Of a stretch of 64,000 bases of DNA, positions 1 to 15,000 are shown one piece after another. A program made the position numbers and the translations under genes. The stretch is from Antennarius striatus (Eukaryota; Chordata; Actinopteri; Lophiiformes; Antennariidae), in contig NC_090778.1 of NCBI RefSeq assembly GCF_040054535.1, positions 11,931,001 through 11,995,000 on the forward strand, in the 5' to 3' direction. The notes beneath the pieces were generated by a model, which made no database searches, was not told the DNA's origin, and worked only from the letters and a program-made list of their open reading frames with translations. Numbering within the stretch: the stretch's first letter is position 1; every line of letters begins with the position of its first letter.

Positions 1-1
1 C

Positions 2-3000
2 AGCAACCATTCCATCCCCAGCACGTCAGTCAGCACGGGCAGTCAGAGCAGCAGTGTGAACAGCATGCAGGAGGTGCTGGACGACAGCTGTTCTGACATG
101 ACCATGATGCATCCCCAGGATTACGGCACCACCCTGGAATCCTCCCCACAGACCAAGAAGGTGAAGTTCAAAGTTGGAATTTAAACGGTGGAAAATGGAT
201 GGTTAGAATTGGATTCCAGATGAAGAGTCACACCAAATCATCAAACAAGAATGGAGCCAAGAAAACAGCTCAAGCTGGTCTCTGGGTTTTTTTTGTCCAA
301 GACAATGAGACTCATCAACAACACAGTTTGTTTGAGTTCATGCTGGACACAGTTCAACGGTTGCAAACTTACTGTATATATTGCACATACAGATTTTTGA
401 TGCATTCGTTTTTTTATATTTAGATTTCTTTGCTTCATTATTTTTACAAATTATTAAGCATCACATCAATTTATGATTAGATCTGAGAAACAGTAAGCTA
501 TGAAAGCAGTTGATAAAGACATCTCTAGTTATCTAAAGTACCTTGCAAAAGTATTGCCCCCCCCAAGCCTTTTTGACATTTTGCCACATTTCAGACTTCA
601 AACTTAAAGATGACAAACTAAATATTTTTCAAGAATCAACAAGATGTGAGACACAATCATGAAGTGGAACCAAATTCAATCAATATTTTATATTGTGTTT
701 AGAATAAACACAATATAAAACTGAAAAGTGGGATGTACAAATGTGAGACCAAATGACACACAGGTGCATTCTGTTTGTCATTGTTGTCATGTAGGTCAAT
801 ATTGGATCATTCAGAAATCATCAGGGAACTTCTGGAGTCGTTTAGCTGTGCTGAGAGAACAGGGGACCAATACGTCTGTATATCCTACGTTTCAGATTTA
901 AGGAGGAGGGGTTAGTTTTTCTTAAGTGATACTGATGAAATCCAATAGAGATTTGAGTCTCAAAGATGGAGGAACCAGACACTATATTTCTATCCAGAGT
1001 AGCCTTCCTTAGTGCTGTTTATATGATCACGTCTCCATGGGAAAGAGTCACTTTTTCCCATGGAACTAATAGATGTTAAGCACCCCTACTTGTGAAACCA
1101 CAGTTCGGCACTATACCAATTTTTTTTTTTAGCATTTATGTTCAAGGAAGTTGTCCAACAATTTTCATGTGCATGCAATCCCGTACAAAAACACAGCACT
1201 CACACACAAACTCGATCACTCATTCATTGCACCTCAACAAGTCAACATAATGCTTAAACTCCTCAATAAATATGTCCTGTGACTGAATCAAAGTCAGTGA
1301 AGGGCCACTGTCACTGTTTTGTTTTGTTTTGTTTTCATCTGCTCTTTGTATTTTGACAGTGCATGAATAAGGATGTCACTTCATGAACAGACAGTAGAAG
1401 TGGTGTTTGAAGTTCATTGGCTGAGCTTAGAACAATGAAAGTGACACGTTCACAAAAATCCATGGGCTCCACAATATGTGCTGTTTCTAATGTTTTTCAA
1501 CATTACTGTTGACACAGTTTTAGCAATACTGAAGATTTGTAAAAAGTCACAGAAAAATGGCAGAAAGTGACAACCCTAACCTTAAGTTCTGTCTTGTACC
1601 ACCACACAGTTTTCACCTTCAGTTTTACTGAAGGCCTTTTATTCTTGCTTTATTTTTAAAGACAACTCTGTGACTCGAAGACTTGGTTTGCATTTCACTA
1701 ATCTGTGTTTATGTAATTGTTTCACACAGGACCATCAGTACAACTGGGATGAAGGGATTCACCGAGATCACCGAGTAGGACTGAAACCCTCCTCCTCCGA
1801 CAAGAGCAGCCAGGCCCAAAACTACAAGAACCAGGGCCGCTTTGCTACCATAAAATCAGCCTCACTTGTAAGTTTTGTCATTTTCAGTCTCCAGAGATCC
1901 TAAATTGTGTTCGCGTGTGTTTAATATTTTAAGGATTTGGGGTCAGTGATTTATTGTAAATTGTGTTGGAAGTGCTGAGGTGCTTCTTTACACCACAGCA
2001 GCATGCAAAGGCTGAGAAGCATTTTTAGTGAAGCTGTGAATGTGACACTAGAGCACTGCTTCTCAATTATTTTCTGTTACGCCCCCCCTAGCAAGAAGAA
2101 AACAATTCACACACTCCCACTCTCCGCCGCGACTATAAATGTAATTTTTTTTATAAAGTTGTTATTAGTACAATCCTGCTGACATTGTTTCCTTATTAAC
2201 ATTAAAGAAAACAAAAAAGAAGTACTGCACTAGAATGTTGAGTTCACATGCCAAAGAAATGTGATGTGGATCACCTGTCCGAAAATTCAGTATAATGATG
2301 GTGCACAAAACCCTGCCTGTCTTTCTCTTGTGCACTGTTTCTAAATCATTTTTTATTTTTTATTTTTTTCAAATAGTAAGTGGACTAAACTTTTATGCAG
2401 GTAGTCCTCAAAATTCTTACATAATTGGTTTTGAGAGGTTGTTCGTTAGTTGAGTTGTTCATAAGTCATTATTAAATTTTAATCTTTAGAATGTACTATT
2501 CCCTAAGACCTACCAGAAGCAATAGCAGGAAATAACAGCACTTATTAAAAAAAAAATACAGGTGCAGGTCATTTCAAGTTAAGTCATTCTTGATTATATG
2601 TTTGTTTTCAAAAATATCCACGGAAAAATACATTTCATAAAGTTTACGTCATTTCAATTGACTTAAAGTCTGTCTGCCAGAAATCTTGGGTTAATACAAT
2701 CAATAGAAAAACAAAATAAAATACCGTAGTACCATAATGTAACAGTCACTTCTCTACCTCTGCTGAATCAATTTTATCCTTAGGGGTATAGAGGCCAAGC
2801 CAAGCTTTAATACACTGAAATATTCCACAGCACTTACGTGAATGACACACTGACGCTCTTGCTTGATTATTCTGGTTTATTGCCATTTACATTTTCAGTT
2901 AACTTGACCAGTAGTTAACATCAAATAGCAAAACATTCAGAATTCAGAGTTAGCGATAGTTAATGCTTCCGGGCAGGAACCTAACCCGAAAACATTGGTT

Positions 3001-6000
3001 CCTACATCATTGAGCTCCTACAGGGGGACAACCTAACAGCAAAAAAACCAACACATAATAAAATAACATACAAGTACAGGTCGTTGCAAGTTAAGTCATT
3101 CTCGATTAAACGTCGTTTTTAAAATAAAAAACACGTAAAAAAATAATAATCAAATTTACGTCATTTCACATGATTAAACATCTGTCCGACACCCATATTG
3201 GACTCTTAAAATCACTAGAAGACCATTAAAAGCGCATAATGCATGCATCTGTAAAATAAAGAATAATAAAAACATCATATTAATATACATACATATAATA
3301 TACAATATCTACCGTTAAGCATCACTCATAATCTGTGCTCCGTCTAATTACATCCCGCTTCAAAGCGGTGATGTTATTTTCAGTGTTCGTGTGTTCATTC
3401 GTCCGTTCGTTCGTATGTCCATATCTTCCGAACCGTAACAGATAGAATGATGAAACAAAAAGCACATGGCTTGGGTGGCAAAGGGAGTGAAAATGAGATG
3501 ATGACCTTGAGTTTGAGAAAACTACGTCAAGGTCTAATTTCAACTTTTGTACACTCAGGAACCGGTTAAGATAGAAAGACGGAGAAGGCTATTGTAAGAC
3601 CATAGATCAAAGCTAGGCTTTGATCACTGACAGTAGGTCAAAGCACTAGCTTTGATCTTTGACCTATGCAAGTAGGTCGGGGCAAAATTTTCAGGGGTGC
3701 TGCGGGATGTTGAAGTCTGTGACTGCATTGGTTCTTGTTTTTCATGTGTCTGGGCAAACACACAAACTTCCTGAGTACACTGAGGACCACAGTGACCAAC
3801 ATCAGATTTGCACGTTGTGGCCACACACCAGTGTCACACTTTTTCAAAACCTTGGATCATAGCAAGTTATGTGGCTTATTAAAAGAATCAAATTACAGCA
3901 GCAAATTTCATTTGTTTACTTTTAATGTAAGTGATTTGGCCCACTTGAAATGAAAAAAACAAAAAATCTTGTTCTTTGTGAGATGTGTAGTATGTTATAT
4001 GTGAGGGTCCTGCTTTGGCTATGCAATTGCGCATGCGTACAGCTTGGAGGGAACATGGCTCATAAGGTGATTACTTTGAATTCAGATTATTTTACGATAA
4101 GATTTTTCTCCTTATATTTTAATCCTTGAGGAGAAGAAGGGGACACTTCAAGGAACTCTTGACCATTTTTTAAGCGCATCAAACAATAACAACCAGAGTC
4201 AGTTGTGGATTAGCTTACCTTTACAGTGAAGGAAGAGGAGGAAAGGAGAAATCATTGTCAGTCAGAGGCATAGCTGTCATCAGACATGGTCACCACTACC
4301 GCTATCTTCATTGGCCTTTACTTTATTATCAATGATAAACCATAAAGTATCGACAGTACACAGTCTAACAGGCTGAAATTCTCAGAGACAACATCAAACT
4401 AGAACAAGAGTTAAGTGGTGGCGATGTGTGAACTCTGCGGTGCTGGTCGGCGGGGGTTGTGGTAGAAAGGGGAACTGAAGAACAATAGTCAGATATGGCG
4501 TTGCATATTTGTTCGTATCACTAAATGTTAGTACGTCAAATGTGTGTAAGTTCAGGACTACCGGTAGCGCTTTACCTTCATGGCGCACAATGTGCTTTAG
4601 CAAGCCTCACATTCACCCATTCATGTATACACTCGTACACCAATGGTGGCTGCTGCCATGCAAGGTGCTGAGAGCCCACTTGGAGCAATTTAGGGTTCAG
4701 GGTCTTGCCCAAGGACACTTCGACATTTGGACAGTTGGAGCCAAGATTTGATCTTTTGGTAGCTGGACGACCCATTCCTCCACCTGAGCCACAGTCATTA
4801 ACATTTATTTTTCCACCTCACCTTTTTTGTTTGCTCCCCAGTCTCGACCCAGTGTCTGCAAAACATTTCTTCTTCTGCTGTATTTCCTATCTTCTTCTTT
4901 ACTCCTTTTGTTTTTCTTGTTCTGTCTCACATTGCCACTCTCCTCCCTCCTCCCTTGCCTTTATTTCCTCAACTCCTGCACTTGATAATACATCACTCTC
5001 AGATCTGACTCAAGGCTTTGAGTTGAAGGGGGTGTATCTCTCTGTCTCTTTCTCTCTCCTCCCCCCAATGTCTCCTTTTCTTTTTCACCCTCCCTGTCTG
5101 TTGTCATGGAAACCAGCTCTAGTAACTAGTAAGTAGTTGTGGTGTTGTGTGTGTATATGGATGTGTCTTTAGTCATCCATGGCCCACTGGTTTTAATTGT
5201 GGCTCGATTTTACTGTCATGTCTTGCATCAGACATGACAGAACACAAGAATTGAAAATGAAAATCTTTGTTCCCAGACTGTCCTTGATCGGAGACAACAG
5301 TCAAGACCTATGTTTTTGTTTAACCATGAATATCTGTATTAGTTATTTTTTGTTAACCCTGCAGTCATAGACACTCAGAGACATCAGTAGGGCATACACA
5401 TTTAACTCCAGACATGATGTAGTTCTAGTGTGAGCCTTGTAAAATCTGAGGGTAGGAAATTAGAACACAGTGAAGAAGGCTGACTTGATACTGAAAATCT
5501 AATTCCCAAAGGAGACAATGAATAAAACAAAGCCAGCCTAGTGCATCTATTAATGGTGTATCTTCCATTTGAAGACGAATGTTGCGCCTTTTTTTTACAG
5601 ACACTGAGGTTAACATGGCTAGAATTATAGCAGTTTCCTTTCAAGTGTGCCTCGCACTTTGAGCATTATATTCAACAGAAATGATTCCCAATCTTTTGTT
5701 CTTGCGACATTTTAAAGCTGAGAGCTTCTTATTTGTGCTGCTTCTATGTCTTGTTTAATAGGAATAATTCTTAGACTATCTAAAAAGTACAATTCAAACT
5801 TTGTGTACCAAATACTGAAATTAAAGAATAGTTTTAACTAGGTTGTTATCCTGTAATTTTCTTTTTGCGCATTAGTTTGAAAAACATATTGTCCTCAACA
5901 TAAGAACACAATTGGTTCCAAGACGTTTTTTGCAAGTTGAATTGTTCGTAAGTCGTCATTTAATAAATTTCAATCCTTAATTGCTGTTTAAGGTCATTTA

Positions 6001-9000
6001 CTTACTCTAAATGCAAAAGTACTATACCCCAAGACTTGCCAAAAACAGTAACAGGACATATTAAGAATACATAATAAAATAAAATATAGGTACAGGCGTA
6101 CTTTATGGCTGTCCACCACATTTATAGGACTCGTAAAATCACTAGAAAAACTGTAAAGGCCACATAATGTCATGTTACTGTAAAATAAATAGGAATGAAA
6201 ACTTTTAAAATAACTATTAAAATAAGTACATATATTTCCACTATCTACTGTTGAGCGTCACTCGTGATTGACACGATTGCTTTGAATTAAGTGAATTTAG
6301 TGCACAGGGTAAGCTTTTGCTCCTTATAATTTTGTCAATGAGAAGAAGAAAATTTTTCAGAGAACTCTCGACAACTTTTTTAAGCACATCCAACAGCCAG
6401 AATCGGCTGTTGATGTTGCCGATCCACTGCGCGGTATTGTAGCATGTAGCTTACCTTTAGAGAAAAGGAAGAGGAGGGGAGGGGTTGTTGTTTAAGAGGC
6501 AAAGTTATCATCAGAGAGATCCTCATCATTGCTAATATCTTCATTTGCTTTTGTTATATCATCCACGATAAACAGTAAAGTATTGGAGATACGAAACCTG
6601 GCGCTCTGAGATGCTCACAGAGACAACAACCAGCAAGAGGGGCAGTTCAGTGTTGGAGATGTTCGTAAATCTGACTGACAATAATAAAGTATAGCTTATC
6701 TTATTTTTGTATGTAGAGTACTGCCTGTAATATCAAGATTATTTGAATACTCTCAAATCAAAAATTTTCACTCTTAATTCCTCTTGACATCATATACTTT
6801 ATGTGAGGAAAACCACGATAAATGAGACCTACTTATTTTCTGGCATTCACCTTCCAACCTCTCAAAATGATCTATCCTTTGCCTGACTGCCAATAATAGT
6901 GCCATGCTTATTTTGAATTCCATTCAGTTCCACTTCTCAATCAAACGAGAAAAAACCTTAAGCAAACTGGGCTCTGACAATATTTCACCACATTTCACCG
7001 TGCTTCAGCCCACCAACTTTACTGCATGCACTTATGAATCCTAAATTTATTAATTGATTTATCGGTTTATTATGTCTTGTGAATGCTCCTGTCTTAAATT
7101 TATATTGAAAAAATCTATAAAATGAACACTTGTATAACTATTTTTCCTACCATGTATTTGTTGTTGATCTTTAACTTATGTAATCCCTTTTTAAAACTAT
7201 TTTGGCTCATTGTAAGATAGAGGTTAAAGTTTAGCACAATTACTCGGATTTGTGTAATTGAGGTGATTCTCATCAGCATCTTGATGTAATTGAGGCTGCC
7301 AATCTTGAAAAGAGGTGGCACTGCGTATATAACAGAATCTGTGTCATGTGATAGCACCAGTCTTGCCCGCTGGCTATGAAAGACATGACATCATCCCCTT
7401 CTACCAAGTACACATGTCCTCAGATTCACTGAGACTGAAATCAGCAGGTAGACAAAGAGACAGAGAGAGAAAAACAGGAGGTCCAGATGGTGAGGGGTAA
7501 TGAATTGCCAAAGAAAGGAGAGGGATGAAGATGAAGAACTGGAAAGAAGAGTGAATATTAATTAGACAAATGGAAAAATACAAACATACCAGCCAGACGG
7601 TGCATGTTCAAAAAGACATATAAATAGGAAAAATACAAACATACCAGCCAGACGGTGCATGTTCAAAAAGACATATAAATACCTCAGCGAGAAATTTGTG
7701 TTGAAGGAAATTTCTGATATTTCCACGAGACAAAGGAGGAAATCCGATGATGGAGGGAGTTTGAAAAACATGAATGGAGAAATAAATAAATAAGCACGTT
7801 TGCTGAAGATAAAAACATGGTGAACACATGGTGAATCTGATGTAATGGTGGGCAAACTTGGAGAGAGAAAAGGAGAGGGTGAATAGAGGGACAGAAATTA
7901 GCTGATGGGTGGTGAATAATAGGAAAGGATAGCAACATGAAACACTGACATAAATGTACGGAGAGGGAAAAGGATGAAGAGATGGGACCAGCAGAAAGAA
8001 AGAGATGTAATGGGAGGAGGAGCAATCGAGGCATAACCAGTGTGTAAAAAGAAGGGCAGGGGTTATTATAGGTCAGATGAAGTAACGGACTGAAGGCTGC
8101 ATGAGAGGCGACATCATTGTGGAATAGTTCTCTTTATCTGCTGCATGACTTGTCTTCTGGTCTCTGCTGCAGGTTTTAACCTCAGTCTTTGCAGCAGACT
8201 ATAGTCTGCAGTTCAAGATGCGTCGGTTTGTTGGTCAGCTCTTTTGCTGACAGGTATAGCTATATGCTCCGATGCTTTATAAGATGTAGGTCTTAACAGG
8301 TTAATTTCAAATTAATAGGTTACATTTGTGTCCTTTTTGAGGATGAATACAAGACAATAAATATGGGTCTATTGAGACGTTTTGCTTCCCTTCTTTAAAC
8401 CAGATGACTTCACCATATGTCACATCTGTGGCAACATTCAGTGTCGAGACAAGTCCTTTCCTCCTATCTTGTTCCTAATAATCCTTTCAGACTTGAATTG
8501 TTAATGTTTTTTATACGTTGAGGAATAATATCACAGTCTTGCCAGTCTTTTTGAAGGTGAAATACTCATCTAATGACCAATGAAATTTAGCCGTGGAATG
8601 GAAAAAGCGGCTTACCTGTATTGTATTATCTTGTTGTTTTTGCTTGCATTGAATCATTCTAGAAATAAGCAGAACCACACAGGTGCTACCTGCTAGGAGA
8701 ACAAACACATTTAGAAGCAGTGATAGATCTGACTGGTTAATGATAAATACGTAGAACATAAGATCAATTAATATTCTCTGACCCCACAGAGTTCAAACTG
8801 TCCATCTGTGATGTATCACCCGACTGATTTTAGTATTTACAGCAACCACTAATTGCATGTAGAACATTTATTCTCTGCAACAGATCATGACATTTAAGTA
8901 GAACAAAACATTTCTGTATGATGGACCATCTTACTTTTTAAAAATAAGCTGCTCATTTCCCACTGATCTCACTGGAACATTCACTCTAGTCTACATTCCC

Positions 9001-12000
9001 CTTTGCTGAATATGATCTCCTTTCCAGTCCCTGAGCTTTGTTTGAAAGAGGTCGTCACATGACGTGACTTGGCCTTTTGTGGCACCATGCAGGGTAGCAG
9101 CATGGCAAGTGACTAGGGGCTGGAACTTGTTGTTACAGTGGGGTATTGATTCAGCACAGATTAAGGAGGGAGGGGGAATTTAACCTCCACCTACCCCTTG
9201 CTAGCACCCCCCTCACACACAGACACTCTCTTATTCCTTCTAGAAGGGCTGATCTTACTTGACATTATTTTTCATTTTTTTCTTTTGCCTTGGAACTCTC
9301 TCGCAGTCACTGTCCATCTGCTGTTTCTCCTTGGCTATCACTCCCACCCCCAACCATCATCTCTCTACCCCCATCTTCCAACTTCTCGGACTCTTTCTCA
9401 ATGAGGTATTCATGTGACCCACCTGCTGTCTGCCGCTTAACGTTATCCTGACTAAAGAGCTGCTCTGTGCTCTTGTTGGCCCGTGTGGTCAGCCTCCCTC
9501 ATTCACAGTTCACACGCCTGCCTCAGCCGCTGCATGCCCAGCAGCAGGGAGAAGGAGGGGGTCGTTGTCCAGTAAGGGTGGGGTCTTGGGGTGGCATCAG
9601 AGCTCACATAGGGTTCCGTTGGGCATAGGATGCTGCACAAGGTTCCTGGATGCTGGTGTATTTGGCTAAAGTTGCCATCATGTTTGGCCTGAGGAGTTCA
9701 GGTGGAAGTTATGAGAAAATGAGGAGCGAGTACTACCTAGATGTGGAAAACCCTTTCTGTCCGCAGGTTGGTTTTTCAGATGCAGATTTTGCAACAACAA
9801 TGGATGACATTGCTTTTGACAAGAGACTGTGATTCATATGGATATGAATTTCATTTTGTTGGGGTAAATTCTTTGATTCGTATTTAAACACATCTCAGAT
9901 GTTTTGTTGTTGTATGATATATGCATGGTCCGATGAAAGAGCTTTTGTTGGACTCTAGCGGTACCTTCATCTACTGGGCTCTCACAGCATATATTTAAGG
10001 TCATAATTTCCCCATCGGTGATGTTTCTGTATTGTTGCTCTAATAATGTCAAATGTTGCTGGCTGATTTCAACAGTTAAAATATGTTGATTTACACAATT
10101 GGATTAATTCAGTTCGTCTTGGAGGTGAAATCCATATAAATCAATACTTCATCTATCAATAATTTTCATACTGAAAGAGTGGGGACATGTTAAGCATGTT
10201 ACTGTTTTGTTGGACCCCATACTGTGACAAACTTTAATCTGCTTTTGTTTTCCTTTAAAAAATATTTTTCTTTCTAATCAAAATTTAAGACTTCTCAAAA
10301 CTTCCCCGTCTCCACAGGTGACTAAGCAGATCCACGAACATGAGCAGGAGAGTGAGCTGCGGGAGCAGATGTCAGGCTACAAGCGTATGCGACGGCAGCA
10401 CCAGAAGCAGCTGATCGCCCTGGAGAACAAGCTGAAGGCTGAGATGGATGAGCACCGGCTCAAGCTGCAGAAGGAGGTGGAAACCCAGGCTAATAATGCC
10501 TACATTGAGCTGGAGAAGCTAGCAAAACGCCATGCTGTGCACACCGAGAAAGAGGTGGGACATGTGACAGGTGGTGAGGTGAATGAGTGGATGCAACAGG
10601 ACGGTAGCTCCATAGTTTTTCACAGATTATTACATTGACTTACTGTATATATGCAATGTGCCATGTGGCTGGGAAATAACATGATGTGGGATAATCTATT
10701 GCTGGTAAAGAAAAGTGTGTTGAATTTTTTTTAAATGGTATTGTTCTGATCATTTATGCCTCAACATCAGTCTCACACCGGATGTTCGGGAAATTTTTGT
10801 AAAACACACTGACAAAGCTGGGTCACAGAATGTCAGTCTCTAAAAAACAAGCTGTATGTCTCTTAGCAGTATGTCAGACTAGCAGGGGTATTAATCAACA
10901 TGCAACATAAACATGTAATATCATATGTTGAGTTGATTTAACTCACCTAAAGCCATGAGACATTAGATGTTGGTTTCACAGCGGCGTGATCAGCTCTGGT
11001 CTGGTAAACTGGTCAAACTTTTTTTGGGATGTGTGAAAACCTTCTTTAAATATCATTAAAAAAGCCAAAGGTCTAATTTATCCTATAATATAATGTAGAA
11101 AACAAACATGTCTACAGATGACCAACATGTGATTTAAAGCAGCAAACAAGAATTATTTGTGTTGGCGATCAAATCAGAGGTTTTTTATGTCAATTTTGCC
11201 AACTAACGATTGAAAACTTGAAAAAATGTATTTATTATCCTAATAAAACACCACAAATGTTAGCCAAACGTCCTTTTGCGGTCATCTGACTCACTCTACA
11301 TTGTTGGTGGTATTGTACAATCCTGGAATTTTCATGAATGTAACTGTTCACTGCTTAGAAGTCAGTGTGTACTTTGTATTCAGTGAAGGTCTCTGTGCTA
11401 TACTAATACCCCCCCCCCCGTTTCCACACCATTCCATGCAGATGAAGACTGCACTAGCAGATGAGAAGAAGTTCCAGCAACAGATCATGGCCCAGCAGAA
11501 GAAGGAGCTGACAACCTTCCTGGATAATCAAAAGAAACAGTACAAGCTCTGCAAGGAGAAGATTAAGGAGGTGCGCTGATTTTATTGCTTTCCTTATTCT
11601 TCCTGAGCGAGCTCCTCTGTACACCCTTCTCATGTGTGACACATGGTACTGTATGCTGTTTGTCGAATCAGCCTCCTCCACAGTAACATGGACATTCTAC
11701 ACTTCTGAAATGGTCTGTTGGAAATTGTGTTGAGTCACACAGCCTACTCACCATGTTCCTTCACATACACAATCAATGGATAACCACAAATCCTGACAAC
11801 AGTGTATATTTGTGTGCCTCCACAACCTTGATCTAAATCCAGCAAACACTTATATGGACTGGGAGTGTAATACTCTGCATTTTTAGTGACAAGATAAGTG
11901 ACCAAAATTAGGTCAGTACAGTTAACAAAACATGGCTGGCAGTGAGAGATATATCCACCCACTGAGGGTTATAACTGAATTAGACACCACAGAGAGTGAG

Positions 12001-15000
12001 GATCAGGCGCACATGTTGAGTTCATTAGCTTGAGTTATAGATTACCTTAAAGCCAATGAAAGACAACTCACACTGAGGGAAAGATTTGGCTGCAATTTCT
12101 CTTCTGGCTGTAAGAGTCATTTTTAGTTCAGGACTGATGGTCAGTTAGAGTTTGCAGTGAACACTGTTCTGTGTTCATGCAGTATTCATGGAGGGATTGC
12201 TTGTTGTGATATTCAAAACATTGATATGAAAAAATAATTTGGACATTTATTGTTTGCTTTGTTTATTGCTGAGTCAAATGGATATTCACATGAAAAGTAT
12301 TCCACTTATTTTAACTATAGCCCCGTGATTAGTTCTTTTTATGCTGTATCTCACAAATTTCCTTTGCTTCCTTTTCAGGAGATGAACGAGGACCATAGCA
12401 CACCCAAGAAGGAGAAGCAGGAGCGTCTTTCCAAGCACAAAGAGAACATGCAGCATTCCCAGGCTGAGGAGGAGGCCCACCTCCTGGCCCAACAGAGAGT
12501 ATTTTATGACAGAAACTGCCGTGCCTTCAAGCGCAAAGTCATGATTAAGAGGCACGACCTGGAGCAGGAACAGATCCGAGAGGTGTGAAGATGTGCATCC
12601 CTTAAAGCATTATGTGTCATTTAAGAAGTCATTTTTAATTTAGTTGAATTGGTGTAGAAGTCCTGTTTTTTAGTTGTTTTTGTGTGTAGTGTTGGTGAGA
12701 ACAGACACCCACCGTAATGAGGAACCAAAAATATTGTTCTCAGTAAAATGGAATGTTTCTTAAATAATTACACCCGTTGTTCTTTAGACCTGAGGTGTTT
12801 CATATTTACGCTAAGAAGATTGTTAATCCAGACTAAAGCAAGGCAACAATGTCATAATCTGCAAAGCTGCTGAGTAAATCTGGAGAAATTCTGAGAAGGT
12901 ACAGAATCTTACCATGGGAAAATATACAAACCATGAGGAGGTTTAACAATGAGTGAATTCTGTTGTTTTCAGCTATGATCAATGTATTGAGGTCAAAGCA
13001 AACAAATCTTAATGTCAGAAAATGTTCCATTGCGTTTGAGAGCTACAAGTCATCCATGCTTTCTACGCTTATCTTCTTTTCACGTTTCCCTCTTTTTCCT
13101 TGCGGTCCTCCGCAGGAGCTCAACAAGAAGAAGACCCAGAAAGAGATGGAGCACGCCATGCTGATCCGCCACGATGAGTCCATGCAGGAGCTGGAGCACC
13201 GGCAGCTGAAGAACCTGCAGAAGCTGCGGATGGACCTGATTCGTCTGCAGCACCAGACCGAGCTGGAGAACCAGATTGAGTACAACAACCGACGTGAGCG
13301 AGAACTTCATCGCAAACATGTGCTGGAGCTTCGGCAACAGCCTAAAAACCTCAAAGTGAGTTGAAAGAGGTATTTATGTGACTGGATTTTAAAGATAGTG
13401 AGTCGTATCATCATGAGGATACAGCTGCTTTAATTTCAGAGCTCAAGTTAAAAACAGAACTAAAATGAAATCACTTTCCTTTTTATTTTTTTGTCTTTTT
13501 TTTAGTCTTTGAAAAGATCAGTTGGATCTACCTCTGCCTAAGATGACACAAACTATGAGCGATGTCTTTTTGTTTTTTAGAAGAGATTCATAAAACAGTG
13601 ATGCAAGATGAATGTAACAGATTAACTGGAGAGTGTATAAAATGTCTCTCTGTATGGCATTCGTTTTAATTTGCTTTTGAGAACAATAAAGAAAAGAACT
13701 CTGTTTTTGTTTTTTTTTACTTTAGCAGCAGATTTCTCATGCTTAAAATTAAGCAGTCTCCATCCTCTTGTCACTGTTCTTCTGCCTTGTCTGTCTCATC
13801 CTCTAGGCTTTGGAGCTGCAGATCAAGAAACAGTTCCAGGATACATGTAAAGTGCAGACCAAGCAGTACAAGGCCCTGCGCCATCACCAGATGGAGGTTA
13901 CACCCAAAGCCGAGCACAAGACGGTGCTCAAGGCCCTGAAGGATGAGCAGACGCGCAAGTTGGCTATCCTGGCTGAACAATATGAACAGAGCATCAACGA
14001 GATGATGGCCTCACAGGCGGTAAGCGGAGAAATCTTTCAAATTTTATAAATGCGGGAGATTGCATTTCCAGATGAGAAGACTTTCAGTTGCCCGTCTGGC
14101 TACTTGTTGCTCAATCTTTTATATTTTGTCTTCCTTCTTTGCTCTCATCTTGTATTCTACTGATCTTTCTCTTTTGTCCTTCCAATCTCACCTTTACAAT
14201 CTCTCTTCCTGCCTTTATCAACCCTCCCCCCCATACACTGTCTGCCCACATGTCCTTTCTGTCCCGGTTGCCCTTATTTCACCTCTCTCCCTGTCTGTCA
14301 TTGATTCCTTCTTTTTCCTCTGTCTCCTTCAATGTGTCATCAATGTACCCCCACTCTTCCCCTTAATTTTCCCATCTCTCTCGGTCGTGCTCTCTCACTC
14401 TGTCCCTTTGTACCTCCCTGTCCTCTGTCGTGGTCCATGGTTGGCTGTGTCAGCTGCGTCTGGATGAGGCCCAGGAAGCAGAGTGCCAGGCTCTGAGGCA
14501 GCAGCTGCAGCAGGAGATGGAGCTGCTCAATGCCTACCAGAGCAAGATCAAGATGCAGACCGAGGCACAGCACGAGCGCGAACTGCAGAAGTTGGAGCAG
14601 AAGGTGTCGCTGCGTCGGGCTCACCTGGAACAAAAGGTGTTGTGCTCGAAAAGCTTTAAGTGATACATGAGGGTCATTTGTATCCCTACTCCTCAGGTCA
14701 TGCATCAATCCTACTGATGAAATGAAACACAAGACAGTAACAATTTCTTACCAAGGACTCAAGGCACATACATTTATTAGTCAATCAACCAACTTTTATT
14801 TGTATAGTGTTTCATTACATCATCAGGCATTTCAAAGCGTTTTTACAGACAGAGAATTCATTTAACTAATTTTTTAAAAAACTATTTACATGGATCAACT
14901 TTCAGAGGCAAAATCAACTTATGTTTTTGCCATAAAATCATCACGTTTTACTTAAAATCATCCCAGTTTTTATTTTCTTATGAGGATAATCCAATGGTAA

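Larger units (their letters stand above)
1868..10317 (+). other. taok3 long intron
   Basis: This 8.4-kb intron links FATIKSASL to [10 protein letters not shown], which are contiguous in vertebrate TAOK3, so no coding exon is expected inside. Apart from the repeats listed separately, 6700-7550 and 7700-10300 hold AT-rich intron sequence in which I see no gene. The pyrimidine-rich stretch at 4800-5110 and the purine-rich stretch at 7440-8050 give long but low-complexity open frames. Confidence 0.75.

Noticed and set aside
4705-5136. 143-aa open frame (+)
   Set aside because: It is a pyrimidine-rich Ser/Phe/Leu/Pro low-complexity translation that overlaps a reverse SINE and lies in the taok3 intron. 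No family likeness.
7684-8034. 116-aa open frame (-)
   Set aside because: It is the complement of a purine-rich intron stretch; composition alone explains the long frame.
9650-9832. 60-aa frame ([14 protein letters not shown]...) in the taok3 intron
   Set aside because: Short, no family likeness and no good splice context. TAOK3 needs no exon between FATIKSASL and [10 protein letters not shown].
14060-14467. 135-aa open frame (+) before the [10 protein letters not shown] exon
   Set aside because: It is the long polypyrimidine tract of a taok3 intron running into the true exon in another frame.
14340-14732. 130-aa open frame (-)
   Set aside because: It is antisense to the taok3 coiled-coil exon at 14454-14636. 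Leu/Gln-rich antisense of CAG/CTG-type codons is a usual shadow.
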